From NCBI RefSeq assembly GCF_029392895.1, contig NZ_CP114200.1:3131001-3195000 (forward strand): a stretch of 64,000 bases of DNA, read 5' to 3'. The DNA comes from Streptomyces sp. 71268 (GTDB lineage Bacteria > Actinomycetota > Actinomycetes > Streptomycetales > Streptomycetaceae). Below the pieces are notes generated by a model that worked only from the letters and a program-made list of their open reading frames with translations, made no database searches and was not told the DNA's origin. This document shows positions 10,484 through 19,517 of this stretch, one piece after another; within the stretch, counting starts at the first letter, position 1, and each line of letters starts with the position of its first letter. Position numbers and translations under genes: made by a program.

Positions 10484-11550
10484 GTGCTCGCTACCTCTCG
10501 CAGTCGCTGCGCCGCGGCCTCCGGCGGCACATCGTTGATGAACACATTCATGCCGGATTCGGAACCCGCGAGGAACTTCAGCTTGCCGGAAGTCCTTCGG
10601 ATGGTGAAAAGCTCAAGGTGAAGCGCGAACTCGGCGCGGTCGGGGGCGCCCAGCGGCGCCTGGTGCCAGGCCGAGACGTAGGGCGTGGGCGGTTCGTCGG
10701 GGCCGAAGAGGCGGTCGAAGCGGCGCAGCAGCTCCAGGTAGACCCGCGGGAACTCGGCGCGCGCCGCCTCCCCCAGGGCCAGCAGGTCGGGCACCCGGCG
10801 CCGGGGGTAGAGGTGCACCTCGTACGGCCAGTGGGCGGCGTAGGGGACGAAGGCCGCCCAGTGCTCGGCGTCGATGACGACGCGGCGCCCGTCGGCCAGC
10901 TCGTCGGCGACCACGTCGTCGAACAGGTTCCGGCCGCCGGTGCGCTCACGGTGCGCGGCCAACGACTCCAGCATGCGCGCGGTGCGCGGGGTGACGAAGG
11001 GGTACGCGTAGATCTGGCCGTGCGGGTGGCCGAGGGTCACGCCGATCTCGGCGCCCCGGTTCTCGAAGCAGAAGACCTGCTCGACGGCGGGCAGTTGGGA
11101 CAGTTCGGCGGTGCGGTCGCGCCAGGCGGCCAGGACGAGGGCGGCCCGCTCCTCGGTGAGGTCGGCGAAGGAGGCGTCGTGGTCGGCGGTGAAGCAGACC
11201 ACCTCGCAGCGCCCGGCGTCGCCGGCCAGCGAGGGGAAGCGGTTCTCGAAGACGACGACGTCGTAGTCGGTGGCGGGGATCTCGCTGTGCCGGGCCGCGC
11301 GGCCCTCCTCCGGGGCGGCCGGGCGCGAGGGGCACAGCGGGCAGGCGTCGGCGGGCGGGTGGTAGGTACGCGTCTGGCGGTGCGAGGCGATGGCGACGCG
11401 GTCGCCGAGCAGCCGGTCGGCCCGGATCTCGGACGAGGTGGTGACCGCCTCCAGCGGCCGCGGGTCCCGGTCGTCGCGCACCACGTCGTCGCGGGAGTCG
11501 TAGTAGATCAGTTCGCGCCCATCCGCGAGGCGGGTCGACGTCTTCTTCAC
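10480..11550 (-). CDS. galT: Galactose-1-phosphate uridylyltransferase
   Basis: Transfers UMP from UDP-glucose to galactose-1-phosphate. 356 aa from ATG 11550. The nucleotidylated active site is in [13 protein letters not shown] (HPH motif), with an ENR segment before it; CPLCPS near residue 65 is one half of a zinc site and the later H-x-x-H-like segment [10 protein letters not shown] the other. First gene of the operon; its start faces the SSS transporter gene 107 bp away across a palindromic control region. Confidence 0.96.
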   Translation of the reverse strand: MKKTSTRLADGRELIYYDSRDDVVRDDRDPRPLEAVTTSSEIRADRLLGDRVAIASHRQTRTYHPPADACPLCPSRPAAPEEGRAARHSEIPATDYDVVVFENRFPSLAGDAGRCEVVCFTADHDASFADLTEERAALVLAAWRDRTAELSQLPAVEQVFCFENRGAEIGVTLGHPHGQIYAYPFVTPRTARMLESLAAHRERTGGRNLFDDVVADELADGRRVVIDAEHWAAFVPYAAHWPYEVHLYPRRRVPDLLALGEAARAEFPRVYLELLRRFDRLFGPDEPPTPYVSAWHQAPLGAPDRAEFALHLELFTIRRTSGKLKFLAGSESGMNVFINDVPPEAAAQRLREVAST

Positions 11551-11574
11551 TCCGTACCCCTGTCACGATCCGAA

Positions 11575-11588
11575 AATGTTCCAACATT
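11575..11588. promoter_or_regulatory. Palindromic operator in gal divergent promoter
   Basis: AATGTT-CC-AACATT is an inverted repeat with 6-bp arms between galT and the symporter gene; a related half site, AACAAT, follows at about 11604. Inference: site for a galactose-responsive repressor encoded elsewhere, controlling both directions. Confidence 0.6.
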
Positions 11589-11657
11589 AGCTTTCAGAAT
11601 CAAACAATAGCGCGTACTTTCTTTGGCGTTCCGTTCGCGCGAAGAAGCGAGAGGCCC

Positions 11658-13346
11658 ATGCATCAGCTAGCCGAGGAACTCCGGCTCTCCGTCAACTGGC
11701 TCGACTACTCCATCCTGGCGATCTACTTCGTCGTCGTGTTGGGCATCGGCTACGCCGCGCGCCGCAGCGTGCGTACGAGCCTCGACTTCTTCCTGTCGGG
11801 CAGGTCGCTGCCCGCGTGGGTGACGGGCCTGGCCTTCGTCGCGGCCAACCTGGGCGCGACGGAGATCCTGGGCATGGCGGCGAACGGGGCGCAGTACGGC
11901 GCGTACACCGTGCACTGGTACTGGATCGGCGCCATCCCGGCCATGGTCTTCCTGGGCCTGGTGATGATGCCCTTCTACTACGGGTCGAAGGTCCGCTCCG
12001 TGCCGGAGTTCCTGCTGCACCGCTTCGGGCCCTCCTCACACCTGCTCAGCTCCCTCATCTTCGCCGTCTCCTCGGTGCTGATCGCCGGCGTCAACCTGTA
12101 CGCGATGGCGATCGTCCTGGAGGCCCTGCTCGGTTGGCCGCAGTGGGTGGCGATCGTGGTCGCCGGGTTCTTCGTGCTCGGCTACATCACCCTGGGCGGC
12201 CTCTCCTCAGCCATCTACAACGAGGTACTCCAGTTCTTCGTCATCCTCGCCGCGCTGATTCCGCTCACCGTCGTCGGGCTCAAGCGGGTCGGCGGCTGGG
12301 ACGGCCTGACGGACTCGCTGACCGGCGAGGGCCGCGAGGAGGGCACCGGCGGCGAGGACTTCCTCAGCGCCTGGGACGGCACGGGCATCGGCGAGGCCAA
12401 CGCGCTGGGCGCCAACTGGCTGACCATCGTCCTCGGCCTCGGCTTCGTGCTCAGCTTCGGCTACTGGACGACCAACTTCGCCGAGGTGCAGCGCGCCCTG
12501 TCGGCCAAGAACCTCTCGGCCGCCAAGCGCACCCCGCTCATCGCGGCCTTCCCCAAGATCCTCATCCCGATGGTGGTGATCGTGCCGGGCCTGATCGCCC
12601 TGGTGATGGAGCCGACGCTGGGCAAGGAGGGCAGCGGGCTGGAGTACAACGACGCCATCCCGGTCCTCATGCGCGACCTGCTGCCCAACGGCGTCCTCGG
12701 CATCGCGGTGACCGGCCTGTTGGCGGCGTTCATGGCGGGCATGGCCGCCAACGTCTCGTCCTTCAACACGGTCTTCACCAACGACATCTGGGGCGCGTAC
12801 GTGAAGAAGGACCGCCCGGACGCGTACTACCTGGCCACCGGGCGCTGGATCACCGCGATCGGCGTCGTGCTCGGCATGGGCACGGCCTTCATCGCCGCCA
12901 GCTTCAGCAACATCATGAACTACCTCCAGACCCTGTTCTCCTTCTTCAACGTGCCGCTGTTCTGCGTGTTCATCATCGGCATGTTCTGGAAGCGCTCCAC
13001 GGGCCCGGCCGGGTTCTGGGGGCTGCTGTCCGGCACGGTGGCCGCGATGCTGAACTACTTCTGGCTGTACAAGCAGCAGGTCATCGACATCCCCTCCGAC
13101 CAGGGCGCCAACTTCGTCTCGGCGATCGTGGCCTTCGTCGTCGGCGCGGTGGTGATGGTGGCCGTCACGCTGGTGACCAGGCCCAAGCCGGTGGAGCAAC
13201 TGGCGGGCCTGGTCTACGGAACACGCTCGCCCGGCATGTCGGAGCCGCCCGCCGAGGGCGACGACGCGTGGTACCGCAAGCCCGCGCTGCTCGGCTGGGG
13301 CGCGGTCATCCTGGCCGCGCTGTGCTACCTCCCCTTCTCCCTGTGA
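11658..13346 (+). CDS. Sodium:solute symporter (SSS family), probable galactose/sugar importer
   Basis: 562-aa integral membrane protein with about 13-14 hydrophobic segments. Family features are FFLSGRSLPAWVTGLAFVAA and NLGATEILGMAANGAQYG near residues 38-85 (TM1 region of the LeuT-fold core), the GYITLGGLSSAIYNEVLQFF stretch, and C-terminal helices ending PFSL. ATG 11658 follows GAGAGG. Its divergence from galT-galE-galK across a common operator makes galactose or a galactoside the likely substrate; this is inference from context, supported by the SGLT-like family. Confidence 0.88.
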   Translation: MHQLAEELRLSVNWLDYSILAIYFVVVLGIGYAARRSVRTSLDFFLSGRSLPAWVTGLAFVAANLGATEILGMAANGAQYGAYTVHWYWIGAIPAMVFLGLVMMPFYYGSKVRSVPEFLLHRFGPSSHLLSSLIFAVSSVLIAGVNLYAMAIVLEALLGWPQWVAIVVAGFFVLGYITLGGLSSAIYNEVLQFFVILAALIPLTVVGLKRVGGWDGLTDSLTGEGREEGTGGEDFLSAWDGTGIGEANALGANWLTIVLGLGFVLSFGYWTTNFAEVQRALSAKNLSAAKRTPLIAAFPKILIPMVVIVPGLIALVMEPTLGKEGSGLEYNDAIPVLMRDLLPNGVLGIAVTGLLAAFMAGMAANVSSFNTVFTNDIWGAYVKKDRPDAYYLATGRWITAIGVVLGMGTAFIAASFSNIMNYLQTLFSFFNVPLFCVFIIGMFWKRSTGPAGFWGLLSGTVAAMLNYFWLYKQQVIDIPSDQGANFVSAIVAFVVGAVVMVAVTLVTRPKPVEQLAGLVYGTRSPGMSEPPAEGDDAWYRKPALLGWGAVILAALCYLPFSL

Positions 13347-13401
13347 CCGCCGCCCCGCACGCGGGCGCCGAGCGCCCCTCTCCCGCGAAGGAAGCAGCCT
13401 C

Positions 13402-13734
13402 ATGAGCGACTATCAGCACGAGGTCGACGAGCTTGAGCGCACGTCAGCGACCGCGGCCCGACTCTTCGACGTACGCCGCATCATCGGCGGCCTGTTCGTG
13501 GTCTACGGCGTGCTGGTCACCATCGCCGGCCTCACCGCGTCCGACGCGGACCTGGAGAAGGCCGAGAACATCAACATCAACCTGTGGACGGGCCTGGGCA
13601 TGCTCGCCCTCGGCGTGTTCTTCCTCGCCTGGCTCCACCTGCGCCCCACGCCCCCGCCGCCCCCGGCCGACCCCGCGCGGGCGGCGGACACCGCGCGGGA
13701 CCCGGGCCCGGACCGGGACACACCGGCCCCCTGA
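13402..13734 (+). CDS. Small two-TM membrane protein downstream of symporter
   Basis: 110 aa from ATG 13402 with GAAGGAAG upstream. Two hydrophobic helices (about 27-46 and 62-80) are separated by an acidic loop, and a Pro-rich, charged tail of about 28 residues follows. No catalytic motif is visible. It follows the symporter by 55 bp in the same direction and is probably co-transcribed, so an accessory role in transport is possible but not shown. Confidence 0.75.
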   Translation: MSDYQHEVDELERTSATAARLFDVRRIIGGLFVVYGVLVTIAGLTASDADLEKAENININLWTGLGMLALGVFFLAWLHLRPTPPPPPADPARAADTARDPGPDRDTPAP

Positions 13735-13755
13735 GCCCGCCCCCGGAGCGCGCGC

Positions 13756-14766
13756 TCAGCCCCGGCCGGGCCCCGGGGCCGGGCCCGGGCCGCCGCCCGG
13801 GCCGCCGCGCGGGCCGAGTTCGGGGCGGCCCGGGCGGCCGGGGTAGCCGGAGCCGCCCGGCCCGCGCCCCGGCGGCGCCTGGCCCGGTTCGCCGTGACCG
13901 GGGGCGACCCGCCCCGGGTGTCCCTGGGCGGCGGGGCCACGGGGCGGCGGGGCCTGGCCGCCGCGACCGAGCCGGCCCGGGGCGGCCGGGCCGCCGGCGC
14001 CGGGACGTCCCGGGGCCAGCGGGCCGGTGGCCTGCGGTGGGACCGTGCCGGGGCGGTCGGCGGGCGCGTCGGCCGGGGCGTCCAGCGCGGCGGCGCGCCG
14101 GGAGGCCGTGGCCCGGTCGAGCAGCCCGGTGCGCGCCGCGAGCGCCGCCGCCTCCAGGCGGGAGCCGACGCCCAGCTTCATCAGGACGCGCTGCACGTGC
14201 GTACGGGCCGTGCTCGGCGCGATGGCCATGCCCGCCGCGATCAGCCGGGTGTCCTCGCCCTCGGCGACCCTGACCAGCACCTCGACCTCGCGCGGGGTGA
14301 GCAGTTGCAGCAACCGGGCGCCCTCGTCGTCGGGTTGCGCCGCGGGGTTGAGCAACTCCGCGAACGCGCCCTGCAGGAGACCCGGCGCCACCGCCGCGTC
14401 CCCGGCGCGCGCCTTGATCATGGCGCGCTCGACGCCCTCGATGCGCTCGTCGTGCCGCACGTACCCGGAGGCGCCGGCCGCGAAGGCGGCGGCGATGCCG
14501 CGCGGACTGGGCACCGGACCGAGCACGACGACCGCGACCTGGGGCCGCTCCTTCTTGATCCGCACCACCGGCTCGAACACGCCCGGCTCGGCGGGTGTGC
14601 CGGTGCCCAGCAGGCACACCTCGGGTGCCCGGCTCACCACCAGGTCCGCCGCCCCCGCGCTCGGCGCGGCAGCGGCGAGCACCCGGTGCCCGCGGAGCTT
14701 CAACGCCGAGGCGAGCGCCTCGGCGAGCAGTCGGTGGTCGTCGACCACCATGACTCGCACGCCCAT
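13756..14766 (-). CDS. Atypical LuxR-type response regulator without phospho-acceptor Asp
   Basis: 336 aa from ATG 14766 (GGGGGGAG upstream). The receiver begins VMVVDDHRLLAEAL with the acidic pair intact, but the strand that should end in Asp reads EVCLLGTGTPAEPG, with Gly54 in the acceptor place; AGASGYVRHD replaces the usual Lys of the last loop by Arg. The LuxR domain (about 158-220) is intact: LTPREVEVLVRVAEG, then AIAPSTARTHVQRVLMKLGV. The last 110 residues are a Pro/Gly/Ala-rich low-complexity tail. Phosphorylation-independent signalling, perhaps by ligand binding or dimer control, is inferred. No kinase gene is adjacent. Confidence 0.88.
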   Translation of the reverse strand: MGVRVMVVDDHRLLAEALASALKLRGHRVLAAAAPSAGAADLVVSRAPEVCLLGTGTPAEPGVFEPVVRIKKERPQVAVVVLGPVPSPRGIAAAFAAGASGYVRHDERIEGVERAMIKARAGDAAVAPGLLQGAFAELLNPAAQPDDEGARLLQLLTPREVEVLVRVAEGEDTRLIAAGMAIAPSTARTHVQRVLMKLGVGSRLEAAALAARTGLLDRATASRRAAALDAPADAPADRPGTVPPQATGPLAPGRPGAGGPAAPGRLGRGGQAPPPRGPAAQGHPGRVAPGHGEPGQAPPGRGPGGSGYPGRPGRPELGPRGGPGGGPGPAPGPGRG

Positions 14767-15069
14767 GAACTCCCCCCATCCGCCCGGGGACGACCGTCCC
14801 GGTTGTCCGTGGTCCCCGTGTCGACCGAGATCGTGCCGTCGCGACGGTGCGAGCCCCCCAGCCCGCGCCCGGCCCCCGATCTCTTGCCCCCGGAAGCTAC
14901 ACGCTTGTTCGACATTGCGCGCCCCTTAGCAGGAAGAAGCAGCCGGTGTGCGAAACCCGTCTTATCGTGCTCAGTTCCGCTCGCAAAGAGATCCCCTCGA
15001 CACGACAATGGCCCCACCAGTACGGAACGTACCGGTGGGGCCACCATCCGTGCAGCAGTGCCGCACTGG
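14767..15069. other. Gene-free 303 bp with hairpin
   Basis: It holds the response-regulator promoter region and a strong stem-loop at 15010-15042. Nothing else coding-like is seen. Confidence 0.5.
15010..15042. terminator. Stem-loop terminator downstream of propeller-protein gene
   Basis: Arms GGCCCCACCAGTAC and GTACCGGTGGGGCC enclose a 5-nt loop with one mismatch; 27 bp beyond the stop of the minus-strand gene at 15070. No T-run follows. Confidence 0.65.
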
Positions 15070-17076
15070 TCAGTTGGGGCCGAAAACCATCGCTAGGAGG
15101 TCCTCACCGCGCTGGTAGTCGCGCGGCTCGGTGGCGTAGATGTCGCCCATGTACAGCTTCTGGTTGGCCCACAGGAACACCTCGTGGCCCAGGCTGTAGT
15201 TGGACTCCGTCTCCGCGGTGGCCGTCGCGTTCTGCATCAGCTTGGCCTTCTCGTACGTGTTCGGGTCGATCTGCCAGACGGCGCCGCCCTCCCGGTACGT
15301 GGTGTCCTGGTAGGCGATGAGGTAGCCGTCCTCGTCCAACTGCATCGGCGTGATGCTGGAGCTGGGCACGCCGTCGGTCTTGCCCACGGTCTTGCCGGTG
15401 GTCAGCGAGTACGCCACGACCTCGTTCTGCGGCAGCGTGTCGGAGGAGCCGCTGCGCTCCTCGGTGGCCATGAACAGCTTGTCCTTGGCGATGACGACCT
15501 TGGTGCAGGACTCGACCTCGTTGGTCTGGCACTCCGCCGTGAACTTGCCGTTGCCGGTCGCGATCTTGCTGACCAGCTTGCCCTTGCGCTGCGAGGGGTC
15601 GATGGTCATGAAGTCGGAGACCGAGGCGCCCGTCGAGTCGCCGGCGTCCACGCCGATGACCATCGGGTCGGTGGAGACCACGTGCACGTCGTCGAGGCCG
15701 TCGGTGAGCTTGTACTCGGACAGGATGTTCCCGTCCTTGGGGTTGATGAGCTGGACCGACATCCGGGCCTCGCCGTACTCGCCGCAGCCGCGCACCGCCA
15801 CCAGCTTGGGCCCGCCGCCGTAGCCGTAGTCCGAGCACTCCTCGTTGGCCTGCGGCGACCAGAGCTTGTCGCCCTTCATGGACCACGCGGCGCCGCCGTC
15901 GAGGCCGCCCGCCGCGATGGTGCCGCCGCCGATGGTGACCTCGTCGAACTCCAGCTTCTCGTCGGCCTCCTTGATGCTGCGCTGCCAGACGAGCTTGCCG
16001 TTGTTCAGGTCGACGAGGCCGACCTCGCTGCAGTCGGGGTACTTGTCCTCGGCGGTGGGCTTGCCGTCCTGGAAGACGACGGCGGTCATGCCCTCCTTGG
16101 TGACCTGGGTGCTGCCCCAGCACAGCTCGCCGCCGAGCGGGATCTCGTACTGCGCGGAGGAACCGCCGCTGACCGGGTAGCCGACGATCTTGTCGATCTG
16201 GCCCTTGGCCCACACCTTGTCGGTGGCCCACAGGCCGGGCGAGTTGGCCTGCTCCTTGACCAGCGGCATCGGGACCTTGGAGACCAGGTTGCCGCCGACC
16301 AGCTTCGGCTTGGGCCGCTTCTTGACGCCGCCCTCGCCCTCCTCGCCGCCGGTCGTGCCCTGACTGGTGCCGGGCTCCTTCTTCTTCGCCTCGCTGTCAC
16401 CGTCGTCGCCGCCCTTGGTGGCGAACCACACGCCGCCGCCGACGATCAGCGCGATCGCCACCACGGCGCTGACGATGATCGCCATCCGCTGCTTGCCCGG
16501 CCGGTCGTCACCGCCCGGGGCGCCCTGGGGCAGCGGCGCGCCGGGGTAGCCGCCCGGCTGGGTCTGCCCGTAGGGGCCCTGCCCGTACGGACCCTGCTGC
16601 CCGGCGTACGGCGCGCCCGGCTGCGTGGGGTAGCCGTACCCGCCGGCCTGCGTCGGCGCCTGCGGATAGGCGTAACCGCCGACCTGCGTGGGGGCCTGCG
16701 GGTAGCCGTAGCCGCCGGCGCCGACCGGTGGGGTCTGCGGCGCCTGGGCCGGGGCGCCGGGCGGCCCGGGCGGCGGCGGGGTCTGCGGTGCCTTGGCGAA
16801 CTGCGGCGGGGCGCCGGGCGGCCCGGGGGGCGGCGGCGTCTGCGGCGCCTGGGCCGGCGGCGGGGTCTGCGGTGGCTGCGGCTGCTGGCCGGGCGGCGTC
16901 TGCGGGTAGCCGTGGTTGGCCACCTGGGTCGGCTGCTGCGGGTAGCCGTAACCGGGTGCGGCGGGCTGTTGCGCGTGGCTCCCGGGGGCGTCGCCGTAAC
17001 CCGGGGTGGACCCGTCCTGCGGGTCTCGCGGTGCGCCGTAGCCGCCCTGCGGCGGCTGTTGGGGCGGCTGTGACAT
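15070..17076 (-). CDS. Pro/Gln-rich membrane-anchored PQQ-like beta-propeller protein
   Basis: 668 aa from ATG 17076 (AGAAGGA 6 nt upstream); longer in-frame starts lack coding character. Residues 1-190 are low-complexity, with repeated GYPQxPTQV/GGY units and PPPGPPGAP blocks. A single TM helix (about 197-220, RMAIIVSAVVAIALIVGGGV) is followed by a charged spacer and an extracytoplasmic region of about 430 residues, whose repeated W-x-R-S, NGK and VxxDLNNG-like blades suggest a PQQ-type propeller. Proteins of this plan are common in streptomycetes, often beside Ser/Thr kinases; none is here. Function unknown; a surface sensor or scaffold is plausible. Confidence 0.8.
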   Translation of the reverse strand: MSQPPQQPPQGGYGAPRDPQDGSTPGYGDAPGSHAQQPAAPGYGYPQQPTQVANHGYPQTPPGQQPQPPQTPPPAQAPQTPPPPGPPGAPPQFAKAPQTPPPPGPPGAPAQAPQTPPVGAGGYGYPQAPTQVGGYAYPQAPTQAGGYGYPTQPGAPYAGQQGPYGQGPYGQTQPGGYPGAPLPQGAPGGDDRPGKQRMAIIVSAVVAIALIVGGGVWFATKGGDDGDSEAKKKEPGTSQGTTGGEEGEGGVKKRPKPKLVGGNLVSKVPMPLVKEQANSPGLWATDKVWAKGQIDKIVGYPVSGGSSAQYEIPLGGELCWGSTQVTKEGMTAVVFQDGKPTAEDKYPDCSEVGLVDLNNGKLVWQRSIKEADEKLEFDEVTIGGGTIAAGGLDGGAAWSMKGDKLWSPQANEECSDYGYGGGPKLVAVRGCGEYGEARMSVQLINPKDGNILSEYKLTDGLDDVHVVSTDPMVIGVDAGDSTGASVSDFMTIDPSQRKGKLVSKIATGNGKFTAECQTNEVESCTKVVIAKDKLFMATEERSGSSDTLPQNEVVAYSLTTGKTVGKTDGVPSSSITPMQLDEDGYLIAYQDTTYREGGAVWQIDPNTYEKAKLMQNATATAETESNYSLGHEVFLWANQKLYMGDIYATEPRDYQRGEDLLAMVFGPN

Positions 17077-17338
17077 CGGCATTCCTTCTCGTGGGGCCAT
17101 GGCCGACCGGCCTCCCCCGCTGTCTCCGTGGCTGAAACCCATCGGAGACGGAGCGAATCGGACATGAATGCGGCCTGGCGATGGCAGGCGAGCGGGTGTT
17201 CTTTGTATCACCCGGTCATCGCATGACAGGTGCCGGTGGCCGGCCGGCCCAGGAGCTGATACCGGCCCGTGACGAGACCGTTGCACCGCTCCGGCCGGCC
17301 GTGCCGGCACCAAGCCGCCACGGGCGGCCGGGGTACGG

Positions 17339-17376
17339 CCCGGCCCGGCACCCGCGCGGGCGGGTGCCGGGCCGGG
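17339..17376. terminator. Strong hairpin terminator after ABC-F gene
   Basis: CCCGGCCCGGCACCC and GGGTGCCGGGCCGGG form a perfect 15-bp stem, 43 bp beyond the ABC-F stop. Confidence 0.75.
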
Positions 17377-17418
17377 TCGCGGCTACGCGTCAGACGGATG
17401 AGCGGGCGGCGCGAACGG

Positions 17419-19251
17419 TCACGCGTCGTCGGCCAGTTCCAGCCAGCGCGATTCCAGTTCGTCCCGTTCGCCCGACAGCTCCCGTAGCTTGCCGTCGAGT
17501 TCGGCGACGCGCTCGAAGTCGGTGGCGTGCTCGGCGATCTGGGCGTGCAGCGTGGTCTCCTGCTCGCTGATCTTGTCGAGGCGGCGCTCGATGCGCTGCA
17601 ACTCCTTCTGCGCCGCGCGCAGCTCGCCCGCCGACTTCTCCCGTGGCCGGTCCTTGTCACCGCCACCGGCGCCGGCGGCCGGGCCCGCGGGGGCGGCCGG
17701 CGCGGCGGCGGTCGCCCGCGCGCGCTGGCGGCGCTCCAGGTACTCGTCGACGCCGCGCGGCAGCATCCGCAGCGTGGCGTCGCCGAGCAGCGCCAGGACG
17801 CGGTCGGTGGTGCGCTCGATGAAGTACCGGTCGTGGCTGATCACCACGAGCGAGCCGGGCCAGCCGTCGAGCAGGTCCTCAAGCTGGGTCAGCGTCTCGA
17901 TGTCGAGGTCGTTGGTCGGCTCGTCCAGGAAGAGCACGTTGGGCTCGTCCATCAGCAGCCGCAGGATCTGCAGCCGGCGCCGCTCACCGCCGGACAGGTC
18001 GGCGACCGGCGTCCACTGCTTCTCCTTGGCGAAGCCGAAGTGCTCGCACAGTTGCGAGGCGGTCATCTCGCGGCCCTTGCCCAGGTCGACGCGTTGCCGC
18101 ACCTGCTCGACGGCCTGCAGGACCCGCCAGGTGGGGTCGAGTTCGCCGACCTCCTGCGACAGGTAGGCCAGCCGTACGGTCTTGCCGACCGCGATCCGGC
18201 CCGCCGCCGGCTGCTCCTCGCCCTCGGTGCGGGCGGCCCGGTCCATGGCGCGCAGCAGCGAGGTCTTGCCCGCGCCGTTGACGCCGACCAGGCCGATCCG
18301 GTCGCCGGGCCCGAGCTGCCAGGTCAGGTGCTTGAGCAGGGTCTTCGGCCCGGCCTGGATGGTCACGTCCTCCAGGTCGAAGACGGTCTTGCCCAGCCGG
18401 GAGTTGGCGAACTTCATCAGCTCGGCGCTGTCCCGGGGCGGCGGCACGTCGGCGATCAGCGCGTTGGCCGCCTCGATGCGGAAGCGCGGCTTGCTGGTAC
18501 GGGCCGGGGCGCCGCGCCGCAGCCAGGCCAGCTCCTTGCGCATCAGGTTCTGCCGCTTGGCCTCCTCGGTGGCCGCGATGCGCTCGCGCTCGGCGCGCGC
18601 GAAGACGTAGTCGCTGTAGCCGCCCTCGTACTCGTGCACCTGGCCGCGCTGCACGTCCCACATGCGGGTGCAGACCTGGTCGAGGAACCAGCGGTCGTGG
18701 GTGACGACCACCAGCGCCGAGCGGCGGGCCCGCAGGTGGCCGGCGAGCCAGGAGATGCCCTCCACGTCGAGGTGGTTGGTCGGCTCGTCCAGGACGATCA
18801 GTTCGGGCTCGCCGATGAGCAGCTTGGCGAGCGCGATGCGGCGCCGCTCGCCACCGGAGAGCGGGCCGATCACGGTGTCCAGGCCCTGCCCGAAGCCGGG
18901 CAGGTCGAGCCCGCCGAACAGGCCGGTCAGCACGTCGCGGATCCTGGCGTTGCCCGCCCACTCGTGGTCGGCGAGGTCGCCGATCACCTCGTGCCGCACG
19001 GTGGCGGCCGGGTCGAGCGAGTCGTGCTGGGTCAGCACGCCGAGCCGCAGCCCACCGGAGTGCGTGACGCGCCCCTGGTCGGCCTCCTCCAGCTTGGCGA
19101 GCATCCGGATGAGGGTGGTCTTGCCGTCTCCGTTGCGGCCGACGACGCCGATCCGGTCGCCCTCATTGACGCCGAGGGAGATCCCGTCGAGCAGGGCACG
19201 GGTGCCGTACACCTTGCTCACGGTTTCCAGATTGACGAGGTTCGTTGCCAT
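17419..19251 (-). CDS. ABC-F family ATPase (Uup/EttA-like)
   Basis: 610-aa cytosolic protein with two ATP-binding cassettes and no TM segment. First cassette: Walker A GRNGDGKTT (about 38-46), signature LSGGERRRIALAKLL, Walker B LIVLDEPTNHLD. Second: GVNGAGKTS, LSGGERRRLQILRLL, VLFLDEPTNDLD. The inter-cassette linker with FARAERERIAATEEAKRQNL is the P-site tRNA interaction motif of the family. A C-terminal coiled coil (about 535-605, rich in E/R/L heptads) after an Ala/Gly-rich hinge resembles Uup. ABC-F proteins act on the ribosome; this one sits next to ribosome-maturation genes and is more likely translational than a drug-resistance factor. Confidence 0.92.
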   Translation of the reverse strand: MATNLVNLETVSKVYGTRALLDGISLGVNEGDRIGVVGRNGDGKTTLIRMLAKLEEADQGRVTHSGGLRLGVLTQHDSLDPAATVRHEVIGDLADHEWAGNARIRDVLTGLFGGLDLPGFGQGLDTVIGPLSGGERRRIALAKLLIGEPELIVLDEPTNHLDVEGISWLAGHLRARRSALVVVTHDRWFLDQVCTRMWDVQRGQVHEYEGGYSDYVFARAERERIAATEEAKRQNLMRKELAWLRRGAPARTSKPRFRIEAANALIADVPPPRDSAELMKFANSRLGKTVFDLEDVTIQAGPKTLLKHLTWQLGPGDRIGLVGVNGAGKTSLLRAMDRAARTEGEEQPAAGRIAVGKTVRLAYLSQEVGELDPTWRVLQAVEQVRQRVDLGKGREMTASQLCEHFGFAKEKQWTPVADLSGGERRRLQILRLLMDEPNVLFLDEPTNDLDIETLTQLEDLLDGWPGSLVVISHDRYFIERTTDRVLALLGDATLRMLPRGVDEYLERRQRARATAAAPAAPAGPAAGAGGGDKDRPREKSAGELRAAQKELQRIERRLDKISEQETTLHAQIAEHATDFERVAELDGKLRELSGERDELESRWLELADDA

Positions 19252-19517
19252 CTCACTCCTGGGACGGGGGGCGTTCGAGCTCCAGCGTAGTCGCCACGGG
19301 CCGGGCCCCGGATCGCGCCGTCACGCGGGGTGCGGAGCCCCGGCGCGCCGGCGCCCGGGGCGCGCCGGGGGCCCGCCCACGGGCGCGAGGGCCCACCGCG
19401 CGTCAGGCGCCCCGGACGGCCGGACGCCGGGGCGGTTGGGGCGCTCGGGCGGTTGGGCGGGCGGTCGTACGGATTGCCACCCGGACGCCCGGATGGCTGG
19501 GCGGGTGGGCGTACGGC

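Noticed and set aside
15184..17073. Long plus-strand frame opposite the propeller protein
   Set aside because: Val/Leu/Gly/Arg-biased product without motifs; a high-GC antisense shadow.
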